NCBI RefSeq assembly: GCF_003226325.1
Contig: NZ_PDOD01000002.1
Location: forward strand, 1-64,000
Length of the DNA stretch: 64,000 nucleotides
From: Salipaludibacillus keqinensis
Lineage (GTDB): Bacteria > Bacillota > Bacilli > Bacillales > Salisediminibacteriaceae
Reading direction: 5' to 3'
Shown piece by piece: positions 36,756 to 46,083 of this stretch; position 1 is the first letter of the stretch; each line of letters starts with the position of its first letter. Both the position numbers and the translations under genes were made by a program. The notes beneath the pieces are model-generated. The model was not told where the DNA came from. It made no database searches and saw only the letters and a program-made list of their open reading frames with translations.

Positions 36756-37745
36756 TTATGCGTAGACGTCTTCTTGCAATGATTCTGGTGATGGCTCTGG
36801 ACTGTTTTCAGCAAATCCCTGCGCTTTCTCCACGAAAGATTGCACTTGATCTTCTATCGCTTGTGCCTTTTCCTCTGACAGAACACCCTCGTCAATTAGA
36901 CTCTTTTTGAATAGGGCAATCGGATCCTTTTTGGTAATCCATTCTTTTTCTTCTTCTCTTGTGCGGTATTTGCGAGCATCCGCACGTGAATGACCCTTAA
37001 AACGGTATGTTTTGGCCTCTATCAAGGTTGGCCCCTGACCAGAACGAGCCCGTTCAGCCGCTTCTTTGGTCGCTTCATACACTTCCAAAACATCACTGCC
37101 GTTAATGGTCACTCCAGGCATGCCGTAGGACGATGCACGCTGGGAAATATGTTCAATATTAATCATTTCTTTGATTGGACCTGACATAGCATACTCATTA
37201 TTTTCACAGAAAAAGATGACCGGTAAATCCCATACAGCTGCCAAATTCAATGATTCATGAAAGCTACCTTCGTTGGAAGCCCCATCTCCGAAGAAACAAA
37301 TGACCACATAGCCCAATTTTTTCATTTTGGAGGTTAGTGCGGCACCCGTGGCCAAAGGATGGCCCCCAGCAACTATACCGTTCGCTCCTAGATTACCTAG
37401 ATCTAGATCAGCGATGTGCATGGAACCCCCTTTACCTTTGCAATATCCTGTTTCTTTAGCTAACAGTTCCGCTAGCATGCGACCGATGTCGCTACCCTTA
37501 GCTATACAATGACCGTGTCCGCGGTGAGTACTGGTGATTTTATCCTTAGCTTCTAATGCTCCAATAGCTCCAACTGCTGTCGCTTCCTGTCCTGTACACA
37601 GATGCATTGTCCCATGAATCTTGCCCTGCATGAACATCTGCTCAACCTTCTGTTCAAAATGCCGGATGACAATCATCTGTTCCAACATCTCTACTTTTTT
37701 TTCTGGGGTAATATCTTGACTACCCTTCGTCTTTTTCCCAGTCAT
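36756..37745 (-). CDS. acoA: Thiamine-diphosphate dehydrogenase E1 alpha subunit (AcoA-like)
   Basis: 329 aa from the ATG at 37745 with AAGGAGG upstream. Key blocks are STHRGHGHCIAKG, KGGSMHIADLDLGNLGANGIV and the ThDP/Mg motif FFGDGASNEGSFHESLNLAA, with KTYRFKGHSRADARKYR near the end. Resemblance to Bacillus AcoA over these blocks is strong, so acetoin or a related 2-oxo compound is the likely substrate. First gene of the operon. It has a sigma-A promoter and a cre box upstream, and is divergent from the regulator at 38015. Confidence 0.93.
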   Translation of the reverse strand: MTGKKTKGSQDITPEKKVEMLEQMIVIRHFEQKVEQMFMQGKIHGTMHLCTGQEATAVGAIGALEAKDKITSTHRGHGHCIAKGSDIGRMLAELLAKETGYCKGKGGSMHIADLDLGNLGANGIVAGGHPLATGAALTSKMKKLGYVVICFFGDGASNEGSFHESLNLAAVWDLPVIFFCENNEYAMSGPIKEMINIEHISQRASSYGMPGVTINGSDVLEVYEATKEAAERARSGQGPTLIEAKTYRFKGHSRADARKYRTREEEKEWITKKDPIALFKKSLIDEGVLSEEKAQAIEDQVQSFVEKAQGFAENSPEPSPESLQEDVYA

Positions 37746-37785
37746 ATGCACTCGCCTCCTTGAAGAATGAGTATACAATTAAAAA

Positions 37786-37799
37786 AGTAAACGCTATCA
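37786..37799. promoter_or_regulatory. cre box downstream of the acoA-like promoter
   Basis: AGTAAACGCTATCA matches TGWAANCGNTNWCA at 13 of 14 positions. It lies between the -10 element (37810-37815) and the acoA start, where bound CcpA would block transcription. Confidence 0.65.
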
Positions 37800-37809
37800 T
37801 AATAGCTAT

Positions 37810-37839
37810 ATTATAAATGAGAAGTGTCTGTTTTTACAA
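37810..37839 (-). promoter_or_regulatory. Sigma-A promoter of the acoA-like operon
   Basis: The minus strand reads TTGTAA, 18-bp spacer, TATAAT. No -24/-12 sigma-54 element is found in 37746-38014, although the adjacent regulator belongs to the sigma-54 activator family. Confidence 0.65.
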
Positions 37840-37859
37840 TATTCAGACATCTACATAGT

Positions 37860-37874
37860 GTTGCATTATTCAAC
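37860..37874. promoter_or_regulatory. Shared island motif A (candidate regulator site)
   Basis: GTTGAATAATGCAAC on the minus strand, a near-palindrome with arms GTTG.AT / AT.CAAC. It lies upstream of the acoA -35 and overlaps a possible -35 (TTGCAT, 17-bp spacer, TTATAT) of the divergent regulator gene. Two relatives lie before dctP at 45676-45689 and 45710-45723. Confidence 0.6.
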
Positions 37875-38014
37875 TACTTTAATTTATATATATATATATT
37901 AATAAGCTTCCACAGAAAGGGGATTTGTTTTATAATGAAAATATAGATACACTATTGAAGTTTGAAAAAAAAAAATATAAAATGTGTATTATAATACAAC
38001 ATATCGGAGGCGCT

Positions 38015-39895
38015 ATGTACAAGTTTTTATTTATTGCTCCCTATGAAGGGCTACAAAATCTGATGATTGATGTCAACAAGGGATTAAACAATCACTCAGA
38101 TATTTTTGTAGGTAATTTATATGATGGACTGGAAATTGCTAAAAGGTTTACAGACAAAGATTATGACGTCATTATTAGCAGGGGTGCCACCGCAAGGTTG
38201 ATCCGCCAGTATAGTAAAATACCTGTTGTTGAAATCAAAATTACTGGATACGATATACTAAGAACATTAACACTTGTCAAAGGCTATTTAGGAAAAATAG
38301 GTATGATGAGTTACCTCAATACCATACAAGAGGCAGATACCATTGGAAAGCTTTTAGATATGCAAATTGTCTTTTATCCTATTCATACAGAGCAAGAAGT
38401 CAGTGAAAACATACAAAAGGCCACTCAAGAGGGCATTGAAGTTATTATAGGCGACGTCATCTCAACTCAGAAAGCAGAGAAAGAGGGAGGAATAAATAGC
38501 ATTCTTATCACATCAGGTAGTGAAGCTGTTAAAGAGGCCATTGATGAGGCCACACAAATTGCACGGTATACATTTATGGAAAAAAGATTTAACCAGATCG
38601 GACAAGAAACAATGGAAAAAATTGAAGATGGAATCGCCTTCATTGACGATGAAACAAAGTGTCTGTATTTAAATAAAAGTGCTGCAGACATGTTGCAAAC
38701 GGAGAAAGATAACGTGATTAATCATAAATTAGATGAGCAATTGCCTTCACTCAAATTAAACCAAAAACCCGGTGAGCCTGTTTCGGTTTTTTCTGATTAT
38801 ATTCAGTTAAAGAATGAAAGCGTTCATGTGCACTTGATACCTGTTTCCTCCAAGGGGAAGCTTATTGGAGCTGGAGCTATCTTGAAAAAAGGAATTAGCT
38901 ATAATGACAACTCCAAATCGACATTTAGAAATCAAGCACACTTTCACTTTAACCAATTAGTTGGCAACTCAAAAAAAATGAAATCTCTGATTGAACTCAC
39001 CCGCAAAACAAGCAAGTCAGATCGCCCTATTCTAATCAAAGGAGAACACGGTACTGGACGCAACAGTTTTGCGCAAGCCATCCATAACAAGAGTGATCGC
39101 TTTAATAATGTTTATATAAGCTTTAATTGCGCAGCCTTCGGAGCTGAACAACTAGAAAAAGAGCTTTTCGGTTTTGAGGATGAGGACCGACACTTCATTC
39201 AACCTGGCGCAGTAGAAAGAGCTAATCACGGTACACTTTTTCTCCATTCTGTGGCATCCCTCCCTCCTGTCTTACAGGGAAAACTTTATCATGCATTGCA
39301 TAACAATAAAGTGACACGGATGAACGGGAACCATCAAATCGACTTAGATATTCGAATTTTATCGTCTGATACGGATGAATTAGACCAAAAAATTGACAAT
39401 CACGAATTTCGAAAAGATTTATACAACACCCTAGCTGGATTTAGATTAACCATTCCACCATTAAGAGAACGCATGGATGACTTAGAAAACTTAATTCGTC
39501 TGTTTCTATCCTCCTATAATACTAAATTCGGCAAACAAGTTGTGAAGGTGAACGAGGACGTCCTTTCCGAACTTAAACAATTATCGTGGCCAAGAAATAT
39601 TGCACAACTAAAAAATGTAATCGACCAGATGTGCACAATGAGCGACGGACCTTTTATCGAAAAAAAAGATGTACAGCCTCTATTGACCAAATTAAAGCAA
39701 GACGAAAAACGTAAATTGATTGAAAATCTTAATTTTGAAGACAAAACACTTGAAGAAATTGAACAAGATATTATTCATTTGGTCTTGCAAGAAGAAGATT
39801 TCAATCAGTCAAAGGCAGCCAAAAGATTGGGCATAAACCGTTCTACATTATGGAGAAAATTAAAAATTTCAAGAGAAGACGAACAACAACTCTAG
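38015..39895 (+). CDS. PrpR_N-type regulator of the sigma-54 activator family with degenerate AAA+ domain
   Basis: 626 aa from the ATG at 38015 (MYKFLFIAPYEG), preceded by CGGAGG; upstream codons in the same frame lack a ribosome site. Residues 1-170 look like the PrpR_N sensor domain (DYDVIISRGATARLIRQY, GYDILRTL). Then come a PAS-like region (about 195-290), an AAA+ region (about 315-545) and a C-terminal Fis-type helix-turn-helix (AAKRLGINRSTLWRKLK). In the AAA+ part, Walker A is GEHGTGRN (Lys replaced by Arg), the GAFTGA loop is absent (ELFGFEDEDRHFIQPGAVE) and Walker B LFLDE has become LFLHS. It probably cannot drive sigma-54 and acts as a classical DNA-binding regulator. Confidence 0.9.
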   Translation: MYKFLFIAPYEGLQNLMIDVNKGLNNHSDIFVGNLYDGLEIAKRFTDKDYDVIISRGATARLIRQYSKIPVVEIKITGYDILRTLTLVKGYLGKIGMMSYLNTIQEADTIGKLLDMQIVFYPIHTEQEVSENIQKATQEGIEVIIGDVISTQKAEKEGGINSILITSGSEAVKEAIDEATQIARYTFMEKRFNQIGQETMEKIEDGIAFIDDETKCLYLNKSAADMLQTEKDNVINHKLDEQLPSLKLNQKPGEPVSVFSDYIQLKNESVHVHLIPVSSKGKLIGAGAILKKGISYNDNSKSTFRNQAHFHFNQLVGNSKKMKSLIELTRKTSKSDRPILIKGEHGTGRNSFAQAIHNKSDRFNNVYISFNCAAFGAEQLEKELFGFEDEDRHFIQPGAVERANHGTLFLHSVASLPPVLQGKLYHALHNNKVTRMNGNHQIDLDIRILSSDTDELDQKIDNHEFRKDLYNTLAGFRLTIPPLRERMDDLENLIRLFLSSYNTKFGKQVVKVNEDVLSELKQLSWPRNIAQLKNVIDQMCTMSDGPFIEKKDVQPLLTKLKQDEKRKLIENLNFEDKTLEEIEQDIIHLVLQEEDFNQSKAAKRLGINRSTLWRKLKISREDEQQL

Positions 39896-39909
39896 ATACA
39901 TTGATCGAA

Positions 39910-41109
39910 TTAATAAGCTTTTTTTAAAAGATTAATTAATGATTTGAGAGATGGCGTTCTGGGGTTATTTCTCATAAGCCGATCTATTCCCTTGCTTTTT
40001 TCAGCTATATCAGGAATGCTAGATTGACCAACGCCAATGGCTGACAATTTAGATGGAAGGTTTATTCTTTTTAACAGATCAAATAGCGCTTTTACAATGA
40101 CATCGGTTGCTATATGCTGATTTAAAATAGTTTTATCAGAACCCATTGCTTCTGCTATTTTTAATATTTTGTCCTGCGGGATTGCTTTGGCATTAAAACG
40201 AAACACATAAGGAAGCAGGATACCAGTCATTTCGCCATGAGGACGCTCGACCTCTGTATTAATCGCATAGGCAAGCGCATGTGCGGCCGCAGTCCCCGCA
40301 TTCGAAAATGCCATTCCAGCATACATGCTTCCAAGTAACATTTTCGATCGTCCTTCAAGGTTATCACCTTGCAGAACAGCTAAAGTCAAATGATTACTCA
40401 AAAGTTTAATGGCTTCTAAAGCAATCATGTCGCTTATAGGATTGGCCCCTCGAAAAACCGCCCCCTCTTTGATTTCCATTTCAGTGGATGACTTAGCAGT
40501 ATATGCCTCAATAGCATGACAGAGTGCATCAATTCCAGAACAAGCGGTTACATACGGAGGCAATGATAATGTCAGCTCAGGATCCAATAAAGCTACCGAA
40601 GGACGCAAAAAGTGATCAGAAATACTCATTTTTACATTTTCATCATCCGTCAACACAGCAACAGTCGTTACCTCAGATCCTGATCCGGCAGTAGTAGGGA
40701 CGGCAATGAGGGGTGTGATTGGACCCGGTATAAGATTTTCGCCAAAATAGTCACTTGGATGACCATGAAAAGAAAGCAATAAAGCCACTACTTTGGCTAA
40801 ATCAATGCTACTCCCACCACCCAATCCTATTACGAGATCAACTTCCTGTTGAGATTGCGCAAAGCGATAGCATTCGAGTGCCAATTCAACATTCGGCTCT
40901 GGCTTAGCATCGTCAAAGGTAACATAAGACACTCTGTTCCCCTGCAATAATTTCGTAATTTTCTCTAAAGCACCCGTCTCTTTAATTCCTTGATCCGTAA
41001 CAATAAGAACAAAGTTAGCCCCGAATTGATCGATCAAATACGGCAACTTCGCAATAGCTCCATTGCCGTAAACTACTCTTTTTGAGAAAAAATGCTCCCA
41101 TGATCGCAT
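39910..41109 (-). CDS. Iron-containing alcohol dehydrogenase
   Basis: 399 aa, family III alcohol dehydrogenase. NAD binding is through VIGLGGGSSIDLAKVVALL. The metal-binding segment has IDALCHAIEAY and the later histidines in TAAAHALAYAIN and VERPHGEMTGILLPYV. TTAGSGSEVTTVAVLTD is typical of the family. It interconverts an alcohol and an aldehyde. It is the last gene of the dctPQM-aldH-adh operon, 15 nt after the aldehyde dehydrogenase gene, so the two likely act in sequence. It converges on the regulator gene with 14 nt between. Confidence 0.94.
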   Translation of the reverse strand: MRSWEHFFSKRVVYGNGAIAKLPYLIDQFGANFVLIVTDQGIKETGALEKITKLLQGNRVSYVTFDDAKPEPNVELALECYRFAQSQQEVDLVIGLGGGSSIDLAKVVALLLSFHGHPSDYFGENLIPGPITPLIAVPTTAGSGSEVTTVAVLTDDENVKMSISDHFLRPSVALLDPELTLSLPPYVTACSGIDALCHAIEAYTAKSSTEMEIKEGAVFRGANPISDMIALEAIKLLSNHLTLAVLQGDNLEGRSKMLLGSMYAGMAFSNAGTAAAHALAYAINTEVERPHGEMTGILLPYVFRFNAKAIPQDKILKIAEAMGSDKTILNQHIATDVIVKALFDLLKRINLPSKLSAIGVGQSSIPDIAEKSKGIDRLMRNNPRTPSLKSLINLLKKAY

Positions 41110-41124
41110 TTAACCAAACCCTTT

Positions 41125-42570
41125 TCATAAATTGATAACAATTGTTTTTTCATCTGTCATTTCGTGAATCGCGTATTTTGGTCCTTCTTTGCCAATTCCG
41201 CTATCCTTTAGTCCTCCATATGGCATAATATCAGCTCTGAATGTTGAAACATCATTAATAATGACCCCACCAAAACATAAATCCTTTGCGGCTTGCATAG
41301 CCAATTGCAAATTAGATGTGAAGAACCCAACTTGCAGACCATACGGTGTATCATTCGCTAACCTAAATGCCACTTGAATATCATCATAAGGCATAATGCT
41401 GACGACAGGCGCAAACACTTCTTCACATACCACTTTCATATTTTGGGTCACATCTTTTAGAACGGTTGGTTGCATAACTGCACCATCTCTAGATCCCCCA
41501 CTCACCAAGACCGCACCTTGATCAACAGCCTCCTTAACCCATGACTCTGCTCTTTCCGCTTCTTTTTCTGAGATCATACAACCAACATCTGTTATTTCAA
41601 GCTCCGGATCACCATACGTCATTTTTTTTACGACATTAGTCGATTCCTCTATAAACCTTTCATAAATATCACGATGCACATAAACTCGTTGGACCGAAAC
41701 ACAAGCTTGCCCAGAGTTCATAACGCCTCTTGTTACACATAATTCGGCAGCTTTGGTCAAATCCGGAACGTCGTGATGAATGATATTGGGAGAATTATTA
41801 CCCAATTCAAGTGTTATTTTTCTAATACCCGTTACAGTCTTGATATGACGACCGACTTTTGGACTTCCTGTAAATGTGTACATAGAAATCTGTTCATTCT
41901 CCAATAAATATTGTCCAGCTTCATGCCCATACCCATTGACGACATTTAAATATCCTCCAGGCAAACCAGCTTCCATTAATATTTCAGCCATTTTAATAGC
42001 ACTTATCGGTGTCAATTCCGCTGGTTTTAAGACCACTGCATTCCCTGCAGCTAAAGCAGGTCCAACCTTATGAGCCGTCAAATTAAAAGGGAAATTAAAA
42101 GGCGTGATCGCCCCAATAACACCTACGGGAACCCGGATAGAAAAAGCCATTTTCTTTTCCTGGGCTTTTTGCCCTTCAATTGGAATTCCATTTCCAGAGA
42201 TTCGTTTCGCTTCCTCCGCCGAAGCAATAAATGTCTCTGCCGCTCTTTGCACTTCCAATCGAGCATCCTTAATACATTTCCCAACTTCACACGTAATAGT
42301 CATTGCTAGTTCTTCTTGGCGTTCCAAAAAAATAGATGAAGCTTTAGTTAGAATATCATACCTTTCGGTTGCTGTTAAAACTCGATCATTAAAAGTATCC
42401 AAAGCATTCTGAACCGCTTTTGTTATATCGTCTTGTGAAGATCTAGACACAAACGCAAGTGTTTTGTTTGTAAATTTATGTTGAACTTCAAATTGTTGTT
42501 CGCTCTTTACCCAAGATCCCCCAATTAAGTTATGATAATGTATTGTATGATCACTCTTTTTTCTATCCAT
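41125..42570 (-). CDS. NAD(P)-dependent aldehyde dehydrogenase
   Basis: 481 aa. ITPFNFPFNLTAHKVGPALAAGN and YTFTGSPKVGRHI give the cofactor and glycine motifs. The catalytic Glu is in LELGNNSPNI and the nucleophile Cys in MNSGQACVSVQRVYVHRD. It belongs to the large ALDH superfamily, nearest in pattern to lactaldehyde/phosphonoacetaldehyde-type enzymes. No CoA-acylating features are seen. It is co-transcribed with the alcohol dehydrogenase and TRAP transporter, so the imported substrate probably yields an aldehyde oxidised here. Confidence 0.93.
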   Translation of the reverse strand: MDRKKSDHTIHYHNLIGGSWVKSEQQFEVQHKFTNKTLAFVSRSSQDDITKAVQNALDTFNDRVLTATERYDILTKASSIFLERQEELAMTITCEVGKCIKDARLEVQRAAETFIASAEEAKRISGNGIPIEGQKAQEKKMAFSIRVPVGVIGAITPFNFPFNLTAHKVGPALAAGNAVVLKPAELTPISAIKMAEILMEAGLPGGYLNVVNGYGHEAGQYLLENEQISMYTFTGSPKVGRHIKTVTGIRKITLELGNNSPNIIHHDVPDLTKAAELCVTRGVMNSGQACVSVQRVYVHRDIYERFIEESTNVVKKMTYGDPELEITDVGCMISEKEAERAESWVKEAVDQGAVLVSGGSRDGAVMQPTVLKDVTQNMKVVCEEVFAPVVSIMPYDDIQVAFRLANDTPYGLQVGFFTSNLQLAMQAAKDLCFGGVIINDVSTFRADIMPYGGLKDSGIGKEGPKYAIHEMTDEKTIVINL

Positions 42571-42606
42571 ATTATGGACTCCTTCTAATAATTTATTTTT
42601 GAATTT

Positions 42607-43902
42607 TTACCGCCCCATTAGATTAGGCAACCACAAAACCAGTGCTGGGAAAAAGGTAATAATTAATAACACCACTAACAGAATGGCTATAAAAGGAAGT
42701 AGTTCTTTTGTCAATACAAAGATATTGACATTTGATATCTTGGAAATAACAAACAAAACTAGGCCAAATGGCGGAGTTATTAAACCAATCATTAAATTAA
42801 AAACCACAATAACTCCAAAGTGGACAGGATCAACCTCATATAAGTGCATTAGCGGCAATAAAATAGGCATCATAATGGTGATCGCTGATATGGTTTCCAT
42901 AAAAGTTCCCACTATAAGTAAAACAACATTAACAATTATGAGAAAAGTAATTTGATTCGTTGCAAAAGAAGAGACAAATTCTAATATATCAATTGGAATC
43001 TGCGCTCGTAAAATTACATTTCCATACAAATTGGCACATGCCACAATCAAGCCTAGAACAGCACTATCCCTAGCGGTTGATCTAAGTACAGGAATTAAAT
43101 CCGACCATTTGAGTTCTCGATAAACAAATTTAGATAAAACAAAAGCATAAACAACGGCCACAGCAGCAGCCTCAGTGGCCGTAAAGATTCCCCCATATAT
43201 TCCACCAATGATAATAATGGGTGTCATCAATGGCAGGAACGCTCTTTTTAAAGCAATCCAAAACATTTTCCAACTCGGTTTAGCTTCACGAGGAAAATTG
43301 CGTTTCTTGGCTAAGTAGGCCACAAGTATCATCAAAGCTACACCTGTCAGAAGTCCCGGAATAATACCTGCCAGGAACAACGCTCCAACAGAAACACCCG
43401 CGGATACACCATATATAACCATTGGTAAACTAGGCGGTATGATAGGGCCAACAGTAGAGGAAGCAGCTGTGATAGCTCCTGAAAATTTGCTTGTATAGCC
43501 CGCGTCTCGCATGGCTCTAATTTCGATTTCACCTAATCCCGCTGCATCCGATACTGCTGTTCCAGACATTCCAGAAAAAACCATACTGCTCGCTACATTA
43601 ACATGACCCAAACCACCAGGCAAATAACCTACACACACTTTACAAAATGTAAAAATTCTATCTGTAATACCGCTTGAATTCAACAATTTCCCAGCTAACA
43701 GAAACAAAGGAACCGCCAATATGACAAAACTATTGACACCACCCATTAATTGTTGGGCAATATTTGCATATTGAATATTTCCGTTCATCATCATTAAAAT
43801 GATAGAAGTTAACCCCATGCTAAATGCAATGGGCATGGCAATGATGAATAGAAACAAAAGCACGGAAAGAAACATAGCCATGGGATTCAATAAAAAGTTC
43901 AT
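42607..43902 (-). CDS. dctM: TRAP transporter large permease (DctM)
   Basis: 431 aa with about 12 hydrophobic segments. Conserved blocks are PLFLLAGKLLNSSG, VFSGMSGTAVSDAAGLGEIEI, AASSTVGPIIPPSLPMVIYG and GLITPPFGLVLFV. It forms the Na+-coupled channel of the TRAP system with DctQ (the start codon directly abuts the dctQ stop) and binding protein DctP. Confidence 0.95.
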   Translation of the reverse strand: MNFLLNPMAMFLSVLLFLFIIAMPIAFSMGLTSIILMMMNGNIQYANIAQQLMGGVNSFVILAVPLFLLAGKLLNSSGITDRIFTFCKVCVGYLPGGLGHVNVASSMVFSGMSGTAVSDAAGLGEIEIRAMRDAGYTSKFSGAITAASSTVGPIIPPSLPMVIYGVSAGVSVGALFLAGIIPGLLTGVALMILVAYLAKKRNFPREAKPSWKMFWIALKRAFLPLMTPIIIIGGIYGGIFTATEAAAVAVVYAFVLSKFVYRELKWSDLIPVLRSTARDSAVLGLIVACANLYGNVILRAQIPIDILEFVSSFATNQITFLIIVNVVLLIVGTFMETISAITIMMPILLPLMHLYEVDPVHFGVIVVFNLMIGLITPPFGLVLFVISKISNVNIFVLTKELLPFIAILLVVLLIITFFPALVLWLPNLMGR

Positions 43903-44457
43903 TTATTTCTCACCGCTTTCTACGACAACATTTTTACCATCTGAATGGTCCTCATCATTTCCATTTCCACTACCTTTGTCATTCCAACGAAAAAAACCTC
44001 TCATAAAAATAGTGAAATTCAACAGGCTATAAAATATCATGAGGATGGTTCCTGAAAATACACCAAAATAAACGTGAGACATTTTTAACCAGCTAATTGT
44101 TGAAGTGGATACTTCTGAACTAACTGAAACCATATACCAACTTCCTACTGCTACGATATAAAGAAAAAAAAGAATTCCCAATTGGACAAACATCAAAACA
44201 ATATATCTGATATATTTTGGCAATCGATCTACCATGACTTCAATCACAATATGTCCTTTATGTCTGATCGCTAACGCCGAACCTAAAAACGTTAAATAAA
44301 CGAAGACATACCTAGATAATTCACTGGTCCAAGGTGCGGATACATTCAAAACAAAACGAAATAAAATTTGACTGGTTACTAACAAAACAAGTAGCAAAGT
44401 CAATGATATTGTTGCAATATCTAACGCTCTATCCAAAAAAGACAGTAACTTTTTCAT
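43903..44457 (-). CDS. dctQ: TRAP transporter small permease (DctQ)
   Basis: 184 aa with four membrane segments and the typical small-permease pattern WTSELSRYVFVYLTFLGSALAIRHKGHIVIE. The C-terminal 25 residues are hydrophilic and Asp/Gly/Asn-rich, longer than usual. It works as the scaffold subunit of DctM. AAAGGAGGGG precedes the ATG. It is separated from dctP by a hairpin at 44503-44520. Confidence 0.93.
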   Translation of the reverse strand: MKKLLSFLDRALDIATISLTLLLVLLVTSQILFRFVLNVSAPWTSELSRYVFVYLTFLGSALAIRHKGHIVIEVMVDRLPKYIRYIVLMFVQLGILFFLYIVAVGSWYMVSVSSEVSTSTISWLKMSHVYFGVFSGTILMIFYSLLNFTIFMRGFFRWNDKGSGNGNDEDHSDGKNVVVESGEK

Positions 44458-44502
44458 AGTACCCCTCCTTTAGCTCATCTTCGATGGAGAGTTTATTAAG
44501 AA

Positions 44503-44520
44503 AGCTACCTAAAGGTAGCC
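44503..44520 (-). terminator. Intra-operon hairpin between dctP and dctQ
   Basis: The minus strand reads GGCTACCT-TT-AGGTAGC followed by TTTCTT. Such hairpins after binding-protein genes typically cause partial termination or protect the upstream message, giving more DctP than permease. Confidence 0.6.
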
Positions 44521-44533
44521 TTCTCATGATGAT

Positions 44534-45610
44534 TTACCTGTAAGAATTAACCTCATCCAGGGTCGTTACATTCCACTTCTCTTCAAAGAAGTTAGCGAAG
44601 ACAGGTTGAGCTTTCTCAACAAATGAAGCTACATCAGGTTCAATAACTTCCATGCCACCATCTACTAACTGTTGGTAGAAAACATCTGCATCTATTTCCG
44701 CCTGTTCATCAGCATATGCCATCGCTTCTTCAGCTGCATCTTGCAATATGTTTTGATCATCCGCACTCAAAGAATCAAATAATCCATTGTTGATCCACAG
44801 GAATACCATCTCATGTACATGTTCTGTAAGTATCAAATAATCTTGAACTTCCTCAAGATTAAAAGTAGCCATCTGTTCAAACGGCCCTTCAGAAGCATCT
44901 ACAACTCCAGTTTGGAGAGAACTATACATTTCTGGAAGAGCTACAGCCGTTGGCGTCGCACCAATCTGACTCCATGCCGCAACCCAAGCCTCAATTTCTG
45001 GTAAACGCAAGCGTACATTTGACAGTTCATCCGGATTAGAAAATGCTTGGTTTGAGGTCATATGGCGAACTCCACGATAATTTGCAGCAAGGAACTGAAA
45101 GTTGGATTCTTTCATACTCTCAAACATATCGTCACCAAGTTCACTGTAGAAAGCATTTTCTAGATGTTCTTTTGAACTAAACAAGAATGGTGTAATAAAG
45201 TACATATACTCGGGCGCATACATATCTACACCTGTGAAACCACCCATCACCATATCTAAATCTCCAGAGCTCACAGCTTCGTAAATTTCATTTTCCGACC
45301 CTAAGGACCCTGCTGGAAAAACATTAACTTGGATTCTACCATCCGTTGCTTCATCTACCAATTCCGCAAACATATGAGTACCTTGAATAGGTGCAGCAGC
45401 ATCTTCATAAACACTAGCAACATCTATCGTAATACTTTCTATTTCTTCCGAATTACTCTCTGTTTCTGCATTTACACTATCATCCGTTTCCGCATTTTCA
45501 CTAGCATCTACCTCGCTGTTGGAATTTAATTCTTCGCCTCCACAAGCAGCTACAACGATAATAAATAGACCAAATAATAACAATAATAGGAATTTTCTGA
45601 ATAAATTCAA
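44534..45610 (-). CDS. dctP: TRAP transporter substrate-binding lipoprotein (DctP)
   Basis: 358 aa starting at TTG (45610) with GGGAGG 8 nt upstream. Lipoprotein signal RKFLLLLLFGLFIIVVAACG with lipobox VAAC, then an acidic Ser/Asn/Glu linker. DctP motifs include HMFAELVDEATDGRIQVNVF, the substrate-contact arginine region LRLPEIEAWVAAWSQIG, and GVVDASEGPFEQM. It binds a small organic acid outside the cell for DctQM. First gene of the operon, with cre box, sigma-A promoter and motifs B and C upstream. Confidence 0.95.
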   Translation of the reverse strand: MNLFRKFLLLLLFGLFIIVVAACGGEELNSNSEVDASENAETDDSVNAETESNSEEIESITIDVASVYEDAAAPIQGTHMFAELVDEATDGRIQVNVFPAGSLGSENEIYEAVSSGDLDMVMGGFTGVDMYAPEYMYFITPFLFSSKEHLENAFYSELGDDMFESMKESNFQFLAANYRGVRHMTSNQAFSNPDELSNVRLRLPEIEAWVAAWSQIGATPTAVALPEMYSSLQTGVVDASEGPFEQMATFNLEEVQDYLILTEHVHEMVFLWINNGLFDSLSADDQNILQDAAEEAMAYADEQAEIDADVFYQQLVDGGMEVIEPDVASFVEKAQPVFANFFEEKWNVTTLDEVNSYR

Positions 45611-45629
45611 TAGATTTACCTCCCTTTTT

Positions 45630-45643
45630 TTTAAGCGCTTACA
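45630..45643. promoter_or_regulatory. cre box upstream of dctP
   Basis: TTTAAGCGCTTACA, 13 of 14 positions of the cre consensus, between the dctP -10 element and the ribosome site. It predicts CcpA roadblock repression of the TRAP/alcohol-oxidation operon. Confidence 0.7.
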
Positions 45644-45659
45644 TCAGCGCTGTACATTT

Positions 45660-45688
45660 ATTATAATGTCGTGTGTTTCATTATTCAA
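45660..45688 (-). promoter_or_regulatory. Sigma-A promoter of dctP
   Basis: The minus strand reads TTGAAT, 17-bp spacer, TATAAT. The -35 lies inside motif B (45676-45689). Confidence 0.7.
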
Positions 45689-45723
45689 ATGCTATTGTTT
45701 CAATATTTGTTTCATTATGCAAC
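45676..45723. promoter_or_regulatory. Shared island motifs B and C upstream of dctP
   Basis: The minus strand has TTTGAATAATGAAA at 45676-45689 and GTTGCATAATGAAA at 45710-45723. With motif A the consensus is TTGMATAATGMAA. Centres are 34 bp apart, about three helical turns. These are candidate binding sites of the regulator encoded at 38015. Confidence 0.55.
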
Positions 45724-46083
45724 GTTATGAGTCATTTCGTCATAATTTTCACAAGCCGACCGATCAAATCAATATTATATTGCAACATTCAGTAACAATT
45801 ATTCATCGATGTCAAAATACGAATCCAAAAGTCTTCATAACCAAAGCGTTGTTTCTTAAAACGGAAAGAACGACTCTTTCACCGACCGTGATGCTGAAAT
45901 GCGTGTAAAAGGAGAAACTAGTTTAGGTGCCTGGCACTTGTCGAATAATATTGTTCCGTAAACTGTATTGAGATAACAGATACGATAAATTTCAACACTT
46001 CAAAATAAGTTATGAAATTAATCTATTAAACCCCAACCTTTACAGCGTTAAAATCTTTCTCTGAAATTGTACCAGCATATTAC

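Noticed and set aside
37885-37900. TA-rich run as a functional repeat
   Set aside because: A simple low-complexity stretch in an AT-rich promoter region; no further structure.
37746-38014. Sigma-54 promoter for the acoA-like operon
   Set aside because: I looked for a GG-N10-GC element on both strands and found none; a sigma-A promoter is present instead.
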